A stretch of 64,000 bases of DNA from NCBI GenBank assembly GCA_016929335.1, contig JAFGIY010000118.1:1-64000 (forward strand), written 5' to 3'. Below are positions 9,044 to 18,299 of this stretch, one piece after another. The translations under genes were made by a program, and so were the position numbers. Under the pieces are notes generated by a model, which worked only from the letters and a program-made list of their open reading frames with translations, was not told the DNA's origin and did not search any database. The stretch is from Acidobacteriota bacterium (GTDB lineage Bacteria; Acidobacteriota; UBA6911). Within the stretch, counting starts at the first letter, position 1. Every line of letters starts with the position of its first letter.

Positions 9044-9424
9044 CTCCCGGCTTTTTCCGCTCGGAATTCGATCCTATGCTTTTGCCTCAAACCGACCGCT
9101 ATTGGCTTTAGCAAATCAGGATTGCTTTTTCCAATTCGGGCATCAGGAATCCGGAAACTCATGGATCATCGGCGGGAAAAGGAATTGCGTCTCAAAGCAT
9201 TTAAAACAAGTCCGCAGTACAGGAAACCCATTTCAACCATCAGGACATCCTTCAATCAGGCATTCGGTTGAAAAAGGGGATCTCTGCAAATTTCAAGATT
9301 TCTTGCATCAATCTGCCGCATACGACAGTAATGCTGCCGGCTGAAAGCCAAGAATCGTTGACAGAATAAACTTTACTCCAGACAGAGGACAGTCTGATGC
9401 AGGAAGCTTTCTGGGGATCGGAGT
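9044..9424. other. Intergenic stretch without a supportable gene
   Basis: Only short, mutually shadowing open frames are present and none resembles a family I recognise. The right end may have held the 5' half of the decayed DinB-type gene that follows, but no DinB N-terminal motif can be read. Confidence 0.4.
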
Positions 9425-9720
9425 AATTATTCCATCGGCCCCGCAAAAGCTGCTGAGATCAAGCGGACATATGCCGCAGTGGCAGGCGATCTGCTGAAAC
9501 AGATTAACGCCAACTGGACAGATGAGACACTGGCGGCTATGGACGAGATGCACGGAGAAATGTGGACTCGCGGGTTGACTGCACGGATTCTTCTCGATTA
9601 CCAGACCCATCATTGGGTCCGGATAACGGCCCTGATGCGCCAAGCGTGATTGAGAGTCTCGGGAGTTTATGGCTGGCAAAGGAAGAATGGGCAGACATGA
9701 ACGCCCTCATCCTTGAAATT
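9425..9720 (+). pseudogene. DinB/DUF664-type four-helix protein, degraded fragment
   Basis: In the frame starting at 9434 the sequence reads IGPAKAAEIKRTYAAV, then LKQINANWTDETLAAMDEMH and ARILLDYQTHHWVRITALM, closing at TGA 9647-9649. This matches the C-terminal half of DinB-family metal-binding four-helix proteins, where a conserved LDHxxHHRGQ-like segment supplies metal ligands; here it reads LLDYQTHHWVRI. After the stop the homology resumes (LRVSGVYG) and then shifts frame to LAKEEWADM, the usual family ending. A premature stop plus a frameshift, and no N-terminal half, make this a pseudogene. It lies in a zone with two other gene remnants. Confidence 0.6.
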
Positions 9721-9764
9721 AAAAATCGGCAAGACCCAGGCACGTTAAAACTTCAGTCGGCACG

Positions 9765-10940
9765 TCACTGGATACTCACATGGAGCATGTAGTTATAGTT
9801 TGTGCCTCCACTTTGGTAGTAGTCATAGATTGAAATGAAGTAAGTATCATCCTCCGGGAGTACCATCTGGAAGAACGCATCGCCCAAGTTATACGTTGCG
9901 GGCTCCAAACCATTCTGGTCATTTCCAGCAATGTAAGCCACAGGATTGGATTGGCTGCCCGGTTGGCCGCGGTACAGTTCTATGACAGGGTCGAGGTCGG
10001 AAACAACCTGAGAAGTATCGGCTATTATTGTTAGGATATCTCCTGCCTTCCCGGTAAACATAAAAGCATCCAGATCGCCGACTGTGATATTTCCTGTTAT
10101 AAGAGTAGAGCCGGGTATCGCATGCGCGTCATATTCATTATTGTTTGGCTCCACTTCTTGAACGGCAGGCAGAGTAGATTTGAACGCGCCAACCATTGGC
10201 CCGCGGTCGGTGGGAACCGCACCAAAAGCATTCTTATCCTGGCGCAGAATCAATACAGCTATGCCGGAAACGCTCGAAATATTTATGCTTCCCCTGAAAT
10301 CACCCAGTCCGGAGAATAGTGGCTCTTGATCAATATAGGAAACAATGTGTTCTCCGGCCTTCATTAATAAAGTCTTGGTCGCCTGAATGGTGCCTTCGGT
10401 ATCGATCAGAGTTACGATTATATATTCACTGTTTATGCTGAAACTGGCCGGCTTGCTGAAAGAAATCGCCGTGTAAATTCGTTTCTCTATATTCTTTTCA
10501 ACAGCAAACGAAAAGTGTTGACCAAATTCCTGCTGCGAGACACCGACCTCGACCTGAACAACTCCGTTCGCCTCGTATCTATAAACCTGCGATGCAGTTA
10601 TCGGTGAATAATAGGTCGGATATTTGGCTACAACGTATCCTTCCTTTAAATCACCCGTGGAATCGATATCAATGACCTGTGTACCACCAGCCTTCAATTG
10701 GAATGTAAAATGTGTGCCGCTGCCGAGATTGGTATCAACAGATTGTATATTCCCATCTTTATCATAGAAGTAGACATACACAGTTTGATTTGAAAGAGCG
10801 TGGTTGGAGAAGAAAAATTCGCTTGACCATCCGTCACCAGAGACAAATCTGGGGAAAACCACTTCGCGAAATAATTGGGCGAATGCCGGAATACCGGAAG
10901 TCAAAAAGAATAGAAAAATCAAACCCAGGCTTCTCTTCAT
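9765..10940 (-). CDS. Secreted protein with C-terminal PPC (pre-peptidase) domain
   Basis: The product starts at an ATG preceded by GGGAGG at good spacing (10940) with a clear signal peptide, KRSLGLIFLFFLTSGIPAFA, giving 391 residues. The middle is beta-rich without a known catalytic motif (FPRFVSGDGWSSEFFFSN, VYVYFYDKDGNIQSV). The C-terminal 110 residues form a PPC-type beta-sandwich: EVEPNNNEYDAHAIPGS, GDLDAFMFTGKAGD and NDQNGLEPATYNLGDAF. PPC domains usually sit at the end of secreted enzymes and are often removed after export. A truncated paralogue of this end lies just upstream at 11205-11417. An upstream in-frame TTG exists but would place 34 charged residues before the signal peptide, so it was not used. 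Confidence 0.8.
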   Translation of the reverse strand: MKRSLGLIFLFFLTSGIPAFAQLFREVVFPRFVSGDGWSSEFFFSNHALSNQTVYVYFYDKDGNIQSVDTNLGSGTHFTFQLKAGGTQVIDIDSTGDLKEGYVVAKYPTYYSPITASQVYRYEANGVVQVEVGVSQQEFGQHFSFAVEKNIEKRIYTAISFSKPASFSINSEYIIVTLIDTEGTIQATKTLLMKAGEHIVSYIDQEPLFSGLGDFRGSINISSVSGIAVLILRQDKNAFGAVPTDRGPMVGAFKSTLPAVQEVEPNNNEYDAHAIPGSTLITGNITVGDLDAFMFTGKAGDILTIIADTSQVVSDLDPVIELYRGQPGSQSNPVAYIAGNDQNGLEPATYNLGDAFFQMVLPEDDTYFISIYDYYQSGGTNYNYMLHVSIQ

Positions 10941-11138
10941 CTCGAGCCTCCCTGCTAGGATTTTAGTAGATAAATACGTGCCGGCGCGCCATCCGGCATG
11001 CTTCTGATGAGGCAAGATACAGGACATGCAGATTAAAATCAAACAAATCGTTCTTATCGGTACTTAAATGAGGCTGCAAGTATCCGGCAGAGAGATAAAA
11101 TGGAAATACGATATTAGATTTATATAACCAAAATGACA

Positions 11139-11197
11139 GGAGTCTTCGAGTGAAGATATGCATGCGAATATGGACTGCGGACAGCCCCGAAGACTCC
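11139..11197. repeat. 10-bp inverted repeat after the PPC remnant
   Basis: GGAGTCTTCG at 11139-11148 and CGAAGACTCC at 11188-11197 are perfect inverse complements with a 39-nt loop. It lies 8 bp past the stop of the minus-strand PPC remnant. It may be a remnant transcription stop, although there is no T-tract. Confidence 0.45.
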
Positions 11198-11204
11198 GGA
11201 TTTA

Positions 11205-11417
11205 TTACGGCAGGTTGCTATAGAGCGTGTAAGTAAAGTCGGTATCTCCCCCGTCGCAGTAGCCCCAGATCATTACATAGTAGATGCCGGTGGCTGGGAG
11301 CATCATCTCAATAAACAAATCATTCTGAGAATATAATCCCGACGCCAATCCATTCTGGTCATTAAAGGCAAGCAGAGTATCTCCATCGCTATCATAGACT
11401 GCCAGAGCGGAATCCAA
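11205..11417 (-). pseudogene. Fragment of a PPC-domain protein (C-terminal end only)
   Basis: The last 70 codons of a minus-strand frame read LDSALAVYDSDGDTLLAF, NDQNGLASGLYSQNDLF and MLPATGIYYVMIWGY. They parallel the end of the intact PPC protein downstream (NDQNGLEP, MVLPEDDTYFISIYDY). Upstream of residue L55 the frame does not resemble the family, and no signal peptide or N-terminal half is found. I infer a tandem paralogue that lost its 5' part. Confidence 0.6.
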
Positions 11418-11841
11418 ACGTGGCTGTTTCAAGGATACCGGAAGATTGCTCATCATCAGTGAAAGACAAGCTAAGCCTTCGCTCGAAGCCGTCAGCCGCA
11501 ACGCTCTGCAATGGCTGCTCAAAGTCACACGCACGCCGATGGTACATTCCGAGCCGGATGCGCAGGAAGAGTACCGCAACCGTCACAACGGGCTGGCAGT
11601 CTACGAGCATATCGTCCACGCGGCCGCCTGCTACGCCGCCGAGCACTTCGAGCCGGCATTGCCATAACTCGGAAAGCGCCCGCAACACAGACATCTCTGC
11701 CCGCAGCGGATTTTCTATTGTTTGCTTAAAATGAAAAAGGAGGGGGGTAAAATCGCGCCTAAGGCCGAATTTAAGGCCTGTTTTCTGCGGATCTCAATGG
11801 AATATCGAGACTTACGTCGGTCCGTCCCCCCTCTATTACTA
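11418..11841. other. Stretch of 424 bp without an identified gene
   Basis: Open frames exist on both strands, for example 11446-11667 on the + strand, with RNALQWLLKVTRTPMVHSEP and AVYEHIVHAAACYAAEHFEP. None has a signal I can tie to a known family. It probably contains the lost 5' part of the PPC-protein remnant and other debris. Confidence 0.3.
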
Positions 11842-12843
11842 TTACCGGATGCTTTGGATTTCTTCGGACATTCCCTGTTCGTAGGTGCTCCATCCGGAGT
11901 TCATTCCGTAGGGGCATCGATGGAATATCGCTTCAATGCGGCGAATATTGCCCTTTTCGATTTTGAACAGTTCGGCCAGCTGCCAGGTCCAGTTGATCCG
12001 CACATGATCGAAAAAGCCGAAGGCGAAGGCAATGCCTCTTTCCCGGTCAATCGCGACGAACCGGCGATCGCGGATTCGCGATACGATGCCTTCGAGTCCC
12101 GACTCAAACTGTTTCTTGCAGGCATTCGGGATCAGTTTGCCTTCGCGGTCGAGGCCGCACGCCATCATTCCGTTTTCGAAACGTACGGCGTCCTCGGTGA
12201 AAGGGTAGTAGCCCTTGCCGTCATTGCGCTGCAATCCCGCGAAATAGTAGTTGCCGATCCTGACCAAATCCTCGCGGGATAGCCGCTCTGCTTCCGGAAT
12301 GGCTTCGGTAAAAATCGGATGCGGTGCGCCCATCTTTTCGACGGCTTCTCCCGTCGGCAAGGATTTGGAGGCGGGTGCGGCTCCGAATAGACTCTGTTCA
12401 GGCCTGATCACGAGCTGCTCTGCCTCGGTAATCAAACCGTCCACAATCTTCAAACGGATGGCAATGGCCGGGGTAGTGGCTACCGCAGGCTTGGCGCCCG
12501 GAGCGGTCTTGGCTCCCGGAACCGGGCCTCCTTCTTTGACTGTCCCTATAAAGGCAACCTGTTGTGTCTCAATATCGGGGATGTAGAATTTATAGGTTCC
12601 CTTTCCCGAAATGCTGTACCACAAACCCTCTCCTCCCAGCGGCAGCTCGACTCCATTCTCGGTGAATCTGCAGGTCTTGGCGAAGAGCGCGGGATCCACC
12701 TTGTGAGCGAGCATCGCGTCCAGGTATCGATCGATGTAATTTTCCAGACAGGCGCGGTCGCAGGTAACCTTGGGCGCCGGTTGAGCAAATACTGCCGGCA
12801 AAAGAGCTAGAAAGACTGCTGCAACGAACAATTTTTTATACAT
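11842..12843 (-). CDS. Secreted DUF8021-like (NTF2-fold) protein
   Basis: A 333-residue exported protein with signal peptide MYKKLFVAAVFLALLPAVFA and mature start near QPAPKVTCDRACLENYIDRY. The pattern CDRACLE...YLDAMLAHKVDPALFAK...RFTENGVELPLGGEGLW is characteristic of DUF8021/SnoaL-like proteins, and it is followed by a repeat of the theme in the second half (RIGNYYFAGLQRNDGKGYYP, RFENGMMACGLD, HVRINWTWQLAELF). The fold is probably a pair of NTF2-like units. An Ala/Pro-rich linker lies near residues 108-124. AAGGAG precedes ATG 12843. Members are common in soil bacteria and fungi with no established activity. It stands alone. Confidence 0.7.
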   Translation of the reverse strand: MYKKLFVAAVFLALLPAVFAQPAPKVTCDRACLENYIDRYLDAMLAHKVDPALFAKTCRFTENGVELPLGGEGLWYSISGKGTYKFYIPDIETQQVAFIGTVKEGGPVPGAKTAPGAKPAVATTPAIAIRLKIVDGLITEAEQLVIRPEQSLFGAAPASKSLPTGEAVEKMGAPHPIFTEAIPEAERLSREDLVRIGNYYFAGLQRNDGKGYYPFTEDAVRFENGMMACGLDREGKLIPNACKKQFESGLEGIVSRIRDRRFVAIDRERGIAFAFGFFDHVRINWTWQLAELFKIEKGNIRRIEAIFHRCPYGMNSGWSTYEQGMSEEIQSIR

Positions 12844-13055
12844 GGTGCTTTCTCCTTAATTGGATATTCCTCAACCCTGTCACAAATTCGGTATTTGTTG
12901 CGGGACCATCATATTCAGACTGGCAGGCATGATCAATTGCGGAATTAAAGAATCCTGCCTACAGGCCCGATTCTTAGAGACTTGGCTTCTTCGCGGCTTT
13001 TAGCTCAAACGAAAGAATCAAACTCAAGATGCACAGGATTCCTTGGCATAAAAAC

Positions 13056-13502
13056 CTAGGACTGAGGTTTTATCGTCGCGCCGATTTTCCGTCCAAAGTC
13101 CATCGATGCCCGGCGCAGCATTTCGGGGGCAACCGGCACTTTAATCCGCAGGAGTTCTTCTATCATATTCATGCCGCATTGATATTCCATCTTTTCATGA
13201 ATCTTTTTCGGGGCTTCTCCACTCCATCCGTAAGCTCCGAAAACGCCACCCACTTTTCCTTGCAGATTTGCCCGCTCCGCGAACACGAGCATCTTCTTCA
13301 TCACATCCGTCATTTCATGATGATAGGTAGCAGAACCGAACAGATAGATATCATAGCCGGCAAGGTCCGACTCGCTCATAGCCTCATTTGCATTCATAAC
13401 TGTCACATCGACTCCGGTCTCGCGAAGTCCCTCAGCTAGAGATTCCGCTATGGATCGGGTATTTCCGGTTTTGGTTGCATATAGAACAAGCGCTTTTGCC
13501 AT
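13056..13502 (-). CDS. Flavodoxin
   Basis: A 148-residue flavodoxin-fold protein. The FMN phosphate loop is LYATKTGNTRSIAESLAEGL at residues 6-25, and the isoalloxazine loops are GSATYHHEM near 56 and GAYGWSGEAPKKIHEKM near 92. It is a one-electron carrier that replaces ferredoxin in anaerobic or iron-poor conditions. ATG 13502 is chosen over ATG 13511 because GGAGGT abuts the latter directly but lies 9 nt from the former. It is monocistronic. Flavodoxin-like domains of flavodiiron proteins share the motifs, but the length here matches free flavodoxin. Confidence 0.85.
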   Translation of the reverse strand: MAKALVLYATKTGNTRSIAESLAEGLRETGVDVTVMNANEAMSESDLAGYDIYLFGSATYHHEMTDVMKKMLVFAERANLQGKVGGVFGAYGWSGEAPKKIHEKMEYQCGMNMIEELLRIKVPVAPEMLRRASMDFGRKIGATIKPQS

Positions 13503-13781
13503 AATGCTCATACCTCCATGAATTCATTCGGACAGCAAACACAGCTTTAATCTTTTATTATAGCAGGCAGCATCCGGAGTTTTTCTGCCACACACCTTCA
13601 GGGATTCAGCCGCATGTTCCTATTTTGGAGGCGTCCTTATTCCAGCTGCTGTGCAGGGGGAGTGTTCATCCGCGGGCAAAGCCGCGCCGATTAGCGTTAC
13701 TTCCTCCTATGAGCAAGGGAAAAATCGTAGATCCCTTCCGAGGCCATATAGTCGCAGTTGAGATCCCCCATGTAGCTGCCG

Positions 13782-14150
13782 TCAAAACCATTTATGTTCG
13801 ATGCATCGATAGCCTTCCCGTCCGCCCAGTGAGGTGCCGGTGACGTAGACGCGGTCCGGGTCTACGTTCATCTCTTTCAGAAAGATATCCATCAGGTGCG
13901 AGATAAAAGCTACATCATCAACTTTGTCCGCTTCCATATTCCGAACAGCGCCGGTGCGGGCATTCCAGGCCGGAGATTTCCTTTCCACCGATCCCGTTGC
14001 TACAGGATAAACAAGGACGGCGCCGTCCCGGTCGGCCCGGCTCTGCATTGCGCTGTAAGCGCTTACGATCGTTTCCACTGCAATTTATGATCACCGGTTT
14101 GAGAGCGGACTTGAACGGAACGATGAAATCAGATCCGGTGACGCAAAACG
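13782..14150 (-). pseudogene. PHB-depolymerase/LpqC-like esterase fragment
   Basis: The minus-strand frame reads ADRDGAVLVYPVATG, SPAWNAR, DKVDDVAFISHLMDIF and DPDRVYVTGTSLGG. These are the middle section and nucleophile elbow (GTSLGG) of the esterase family that includes PHB depolymerases and LpqC. Immediately after the nucleophile the homology ends (REGYRCIEHKWF, stop), so the Asp and His of the triad and the last third are missing. Upstream, the N-terminal beta-strands with the oxyanion HGG motif cannot be read in frame. Past the stop another frame (ADGKAIDASNINGFDG) is open but unidentified. This is a broken gene. Confidence 0.65.
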
Positions 14151-14282
14151 ACCGGCGACGCTTTGCCGCTCGTCTGCATAAGCGGGGGACAGCGCTTTCA
14201 GGATAGGTTACGAAAAGCAGCGGCCGGCCGGGGAAGAATCCTCCACCAGCTGCATTATTGATTTTGTGAGTTTGGCGGAGGA

Positions 14283-15746
14283 TCAGGAGGAGGCTTCGCT
14301 GTCCCGAGCGGCATCGTTGACACCAGGAGAACGGGATACTTCAACCCGGTTTCGACCCAGGCGTTTGGCTTCATAGAGAGCTTCATCGGCGCGCCGCACA
14401 ACTTCGTCCTCATCCCGGCAATCAATGCAGGTTGTTACTCCGATGCTGATGGTTCGCGATATCTCAGCTTCGTTGATCTTCAAGACAAGCTTGGCAAAAG
14501 ATCGGCGCAGGTTCTCAGCTGCTACGAGTCCTCCTCTCAGGTCGGTATCAGCCAGAAGGATCAGGAATTCTTCGCCGCCCCAGCGGCTTACCATATCTCC
14601 GTCTCTGACAGAAGTCTGCAGCGTCTCGGCGGAGAGCCGGAGCATCTGGTCTCCAATTTCATGCCCATAGGAATCATTCACCGACTTGAACCGGTCTATA
14701 TCGCACAAAAGCACCACAAAGGAGCTGCCTCCACGCTGTACCCTTGCCAGATGAATGGATAATTGCTTTTCCATCGCGCGGCGGTTCAGGAGACCCGTAA
14801 GCGAATCGGTCATGGCGGCATGAAAGAGAGCCTGCTCGGCCTTCTTGCGCTCCTCGATTTCGAAAAGCAATCGTTCATTCAACGCCTGAAGCTCGGTTGT
14901 GCGTTCCCTGACTTTGGATTCCATCTCATCCCGCGATCGCTTGAGCTCGACTTCAGCTTCGGCGCGGCGAGCCTGGTTTTCTTCGAGCCGTCTGGACATA
15001 TCATTGATAGCTGACGCCAGCCTGTCCAGCTCGTCTCCGGTTTGTGTCTCCACGCGGATTTCCTTCCTGCCTTCGGCTACGTCAGAACAGGTTTTCACAA
15101 AAAGCTCCACGGGACGGTTTATACGCCGGGCAAGGACCGTCGCAAAGACGAACGCTAATCCCAGAGAGAGAACCAGAGAAGCAAGACCGGACAGCCGAAG
15201 CTGCCGGAGCTGCCGGCTCACCTCGGCATCACGCATGTCAATACCCAGCAGCGAAGGAGCCCTGCCGCCTCGCAGAGGGGCATACCCCGACATGAACACA
15301 CCCCACGCATCCCGGTAAAGCCGGTCGTCTACAGATGAACTATTGAAGCCCTCGAGAAGCGAAGCCGGGGGATTGGGATACTCTGTCCCAGGCAGAGCCT
15401 GTCTTTTCGTCGGATCCGAATCAAGAACGAAAACCGTCTTTGGTCCGACCTTGCGCATAATATAGATGTAGGCTACATCCGGATTAGCGCTGCACAAGCG
15501 GCGAAGCATCTCCAAAGTATTCAAATAAGCAGGGGATGAAGTGTCGGCCGGGCTGTGCACACCGTCGAGGCTTTGGATGTCGACCGATTCCGCAGCCATA
15601 GCTGCCGTATTGGATAGCCTGGCTTTTAGATTTTCCAGAAGACTGTGCCTGGCGCTCAGATAAAAGAAAATGCCGATGCTCCCCGAAACGAGCACAACGG
15701 CCAGGAAATGGCTTAGGAAAAAACGGGTCTTAATCGAAATGCGCAT
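14283..15746 (-). CDS. Membrane diguanylate cyclase (periplasmic sensor-HAMP-GGDEF)
   Basis: The 487-residue protein has two membrane spans (about 10-30 and 186-206) bracketing a periplasmic sensor of about 150 residues, a HAMP linker (207-258), a long coiled coil (258-310) and a GGDEF domain (310-470). The active site is intact: RWGGEEF at 388-394, with DIDRFKSVND near 349-358. An RxxD inhibitory site (RDGD, 381-384) lies five residues before GGEEF, so product feedback by cyclic di-GMP is expected. It makes cyclic di-GMP from GTP in response to an extracytoplasmic signal. An AGGGA ribosome-binding site precedes ATG 15746. Two HD-GYP proteins at 24.4 and 34.2 kb could degrade the product. Confidence 0.9.
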   Translation of the reverse strand: MRISIKTRFFLSHFLAVVLVSGSIGIFFYLSARHSLLENLKARLSNTAAMAAESVDIQSLDGVHSPADTSSPAYLNTLEMLRRLCSANPDVAYIYIMRKVGPKTVFVLDSDPTKRQALPGTEYPNPPASLLEGFNSSSVDDRLYRDAWGVFMSGYAPLRGGRAPSLLGIDMRDAEVSRQLRQLRLSGLASLVLSLGLAFVFATVLARRINRPVELFVKTCSDVAEGRKEIRVETQTGDELDRLASAINDMSRRLEENQARRAEAEVELKRSRDEMESKVRERTTELQALNERLLFEIEERKKAEQALFHAAMTDSLTGLLNRRAMEKQLSIHLARVQRGGSSFVVLLCDIDRFKSVNDSYGHEIGDQMLRLSAETLQTSVRDGDMVSRWGGEEFLILLADTDLRGGLVAAENLRRSFAKLVLKINEAEISRTISIGVTTCIDCRDEDEVVRRADEALYEAKRLGRNRVEVSRSPGVNDAARDSEASS

Positions 15747-15839
15747 AGTCCATCCCTGCTTATTTATCCCTTAAATTCGCAAATCCGGCTATGGGAGACT
15801 CAGACTGCATTTCAATATCAATCCCAAAATGGCGCGTCG

Positions 15840-16925
15840 CTATATTTTCATATTCATGGCTTCGCGAACTTCGTTGAGCGTTTCCGCGCCTGCTTTCTGC
15901 GCCTGCTCGATCCCGCTTCTCAAAACCTTCCGGATATAGCCTAAATCGGACTCCAGTTCACGCCTTCTCTGGCGCAGAGGCTTCAGGAAATAGTTCAGGG
16001 CCTCTGTCAGGATACTCTTGAGGCGGCCCGATCCGCCATCCCCGATTTTTTCGGCAATTGTTTCGGGTGGTTCCCCTGTGCAGAGTGAAATGAGGAGCAG
16101 GAGGTTGGAGACCTCCGGTCTCTTGGCGGGATCGTAAGTGATAACCCGATCCGCATCCGTCTTGGCTTTCTTGATGAGGCTCGCCGTTTCCTCTTCCGTG
16201 GCGGAGAGCATGATGGCATTGTTCCTGCTCTTGCTCATCTTCTGCGATCCGTCCAGCCCGAGAATGATAGGCGCGTTGCTTAATAACGGCTGCGGTTCCG
16301 GGAAAACGGGCTTCTTCGCCGCAAACCGATCATTGAACCGGCGCGCGATAACACGCGTAATCTCCAGATGCGGCAGCTGGTCCTTTCCCACGGGAACGAC
16401 ATTCCCTTTGCAGAATAGGATATCGGCGGCCTGATGAACGGGATACGTATACATGCCTGCGTTGATGCGCTTCTGGCCCGCAGCCTGGATTTCTTCCTTA
16501 ACCGTCGGATTCCTGTCCAATTCGGCCATGGTGACTAGTGTCAGAAACGGCAGGAGCAGCTGGTTGAGTTCCGGTACGTGACTGTGAGGGAATATGAATG
16601 TGTTGCCGCCTTCAGGACGGAGACCTGCGGCCATGCAATCCATCGTGATTTGGAGAATATTCTCTGCAATGGACTCAAACGCATCCCGGTCGGTCAGAAC
16701 CTGGTAATCTGCAATCACGATGTATGTCTGCACGCCAAGCTCCTGGAGCCGGACGCGGTTTTGTAGAGAACCGAACAAATGTCCGATATGAAGCCTTCCC
16801 GTCGGACGGTCGCCGGTGAGAACCCGGTATTTCGAGGGATTTCTTACCAGATCCTCCTCGAGCTTCTTGCTTCTCTCGGCCGTTGCCTCAAAAGTGTTGT
16901 AATTCAGTCTGTCCGAAGTTTCCAT
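15840..16925 (-). CDS. trpS: Tryptophanyl-tRNA synthetase
   Basis: A 361-residue class I aminoacyl-tRNA synthetase that charges tRNA-Trp. The ATP-binding signature HIGH is at 46-49 (RPTGRLHIGHLFGS) and KMSKS occurs near 228-232 (GSQKMSKSRNNAI). Trp-enzyme marks include INAGMYTYPVHQAADIL and VPVGKDQLPHLEITR. Length is slightly above the usual 330-350. AAGGAAA lies upstream of ATG 16925. No T-box leader or attenuator is visible in the 390 bp upstream. Confidence 0.95.
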   Translation of the reverse strand: METSDRLNYNTFEATAERSKKLEEDLVRNPSKYRVLTGDRPTGRLHIGHLFGSLQNRVRLQELGVQTYIVIADYQVLTDRDAFESIAENILQITMDCMAAGLRPEGGNTFIFPHSHVPELNQLLLPFLTLVTMAELDRNPTVKEEIQAAGQKRINAGMYTYPVHQAADILFCKGNVVPVGKDQLPHLEITRVIARRFNDRFAAKKPVFPEPQPLLSNAPIILGLDGSQKMSKSRNNAIMLSATEEETASLIKKAKTDADRVITYDPAKRPEVSNLLLLISLCTGEPPETIAEKIGDGGSGRLKSILTEALNYFLKPLRQRRRELESDLGYIRKVLRSGIEQAQKAGAETLNEVREAMNMKI

Positions 16926-17316
16926 AATTGCTTTCCTTTTGCCGCCTCGATGTCCCCGTCAGAGCGGAGCGAAAAAATCCTGCTACCGGAAAAAGTCAAA
17001 TAATGGAGAATTGCGAGGATAAACACAATGACTAGATTTAGAAAAACGGTTTCATGGGAAGCTCCGGGTTTGGAGGTTTGGGGTCAGACCGACGCAAAAC
17101 CAATATTATCAACAGATATGCATGAAAACCGGCCTTTGACGGGGCTTAGAAGCTGTTTTTAAGACCCTTTTTTGCGTTTAAGCGACTTGCAGCCTACGCA
17201 CAGGCAGGTATGTCGTCGAATCGCGCTGAGATATAAATGGAAATGCGCCGCTTGTTCTCCAGACTCTGTGGACAGGGCTTGGGCGCAGTCACACGCGGGC
17301 AGGATAAAGAATACGA
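16926..17316. other. Intergenic 391 bp between trpS and the NAT gene
   Basis: Both flanking genes read leftward, so this holds the trpS promoter region and the 3' end of the NAT unit. I see no small gene and no strong hairpin. The weak frames here do not resemble proteins. Confidence 0.4.
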
Positions 17317-18132
17317 TCAAGGACAAATCGGGCGCAAAGGGGACAGATCCTCATAGCGGGCGGCAAGGCGGATCCCGAAATATTTTTCTAACGCCTCGAT
17401 ATATCCGGGCCCGGGCGGCAAGGTCCGATTTTTGATTTTCCCGTCCCGATGGATGGTGAGTTCCATATCGGTCAGGGTGATGCGCCCGCGGGTCGTCTGC
17501 AGAGCACACATTCTCTGCAATCGGAAAATGGATTCCGGCCAGGTAGAGGTGAAGTGATTTGCCATTTCAATGTCGATATCGAGCGTAACCTCTTCTTCGT
17601 CAAACGCATAGAGATCTATGAACGCATCTCCGGCTTTCTTCTGCAGTACCATGCCGTATCGAGAATCGCGTCTCAGGCGGTAAAGCTCTCCCCACTGCTC
17701 CTCAATCTGATCCGGTACGAGAGGGATTGGTTCTCGAAGCCCCGGTCCTCCGAATCCATCATCGGCAAGCCATTTGCGGCCGGAAATGGCAACAATGAGC
17801 ACCTCGTGAGTGCGCGCGCCGGCATCCGGCCTCCTGTAAAGAACCCGCGCGAGAAGAGGCCGCACGGCAAATCCAAGGCTTTTTAGCGCCAGGTGCAAAA
17901 GACCATTGAGCTCAAAGCAATATCCTCCCCTGCCCTGTTGGATGAGCTTAGCGGCGAGGTCCTTCGGATTGAGTGAGACAGTGCGGCCCAAATGTATGTC
18001 AAAATTCTCGAATGGGATGGAAAGGGCCTGGGCAAGATGCACTTGCCGCAATCCCCGCTCGTTCAGATCCGGCGCTGCTTTCAGCCCGACTCGCGCCAGG
18101 TATCGGGACAAAGGAAAATCAGTCGAATCCAT
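17317..18132 (-). CDS. nat: Arylamine N-acetyltransferase
   Basis: A cytosolic acetyl-CoA-dependent NAT of 271 residues. The Cys-His-Asp triad is visible: Cys72 in QGRGGYCFELN, His109 in ARTHEVL and Asp124 in WLADDGFGGPG. The preceding IPFENFDIHLGR motif is also typical. It transfers acetyl groups from acetyl-CoA to arylamines or hydrazines, and in some lineages related enzymes close amide bonds in secondary metabolites. The start is placed at the ATG giving MDSTDFPLSRYLARVGL, matching the family N-terminus; ATG 18150 and TTG 18153 are in-frame alternatives and no clear ribosome-binding site decides. It stands alone. Confidence 0.88.
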   Translation of the reverse strand: MDSTDFPLSRYLARVGLKAAPDLNERGLRQVHLAQALSIPFENFDIHLGRTVSLNPKDLAAKLIQQGRGGYCFELNGLLHLALKSLGFAVRPLLARVLYRRPDAGARTHEVLIVAISGRKWLADDGFGGPGLREPIPLVPDQIEEQWGELYRLRRDSRYGMVLQKKAGDAFIDLYAFDEEEVTLDIDIEMANHFTSTWPESIFRLQRMCALQTTRGRITLTDMELTIHRDGKIKNRTLPPGPGYIEALEKYFGIRLAARYEDLSPLRPICP

Positions 18133-18230
18133 CATCGATGAACATAGCATCAAAGCAGAGCGGAGAGCAACAGGAGCCCGTGCCGGCGACTGTTCGGCAT
18201 TAGTTTAAATAAAATCAGATCCTGTCTTAT

Positions 18231-18243
18231 GATAGGACCTATC
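18231..18243. promoter_or_regulatory. Perfect 13-bp palindrome, candidate operator
   Basis: GATAGG-A-CCTATC is a perfect inverted repeat. It overlaps an imperfect outer repeat (TCCTGTC...GATAGGA). It lies 57 bp before the DUF169 start at 18300, inside the likely promoter. No local regulator can be assigned. Confidence 0.4.
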
Positions 18244-18299
18244 GGTTTTGGGTGGAAAATGAGAGTAACAATGTTTCTGAGAAAGCGGGAGAACCTGAT

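Noticed and set aside
16926..17040. T-box or trp attenuator before trpS
   Set aside because: No T-box sequence, no run of Trp codons and no competing hairpins were seen.
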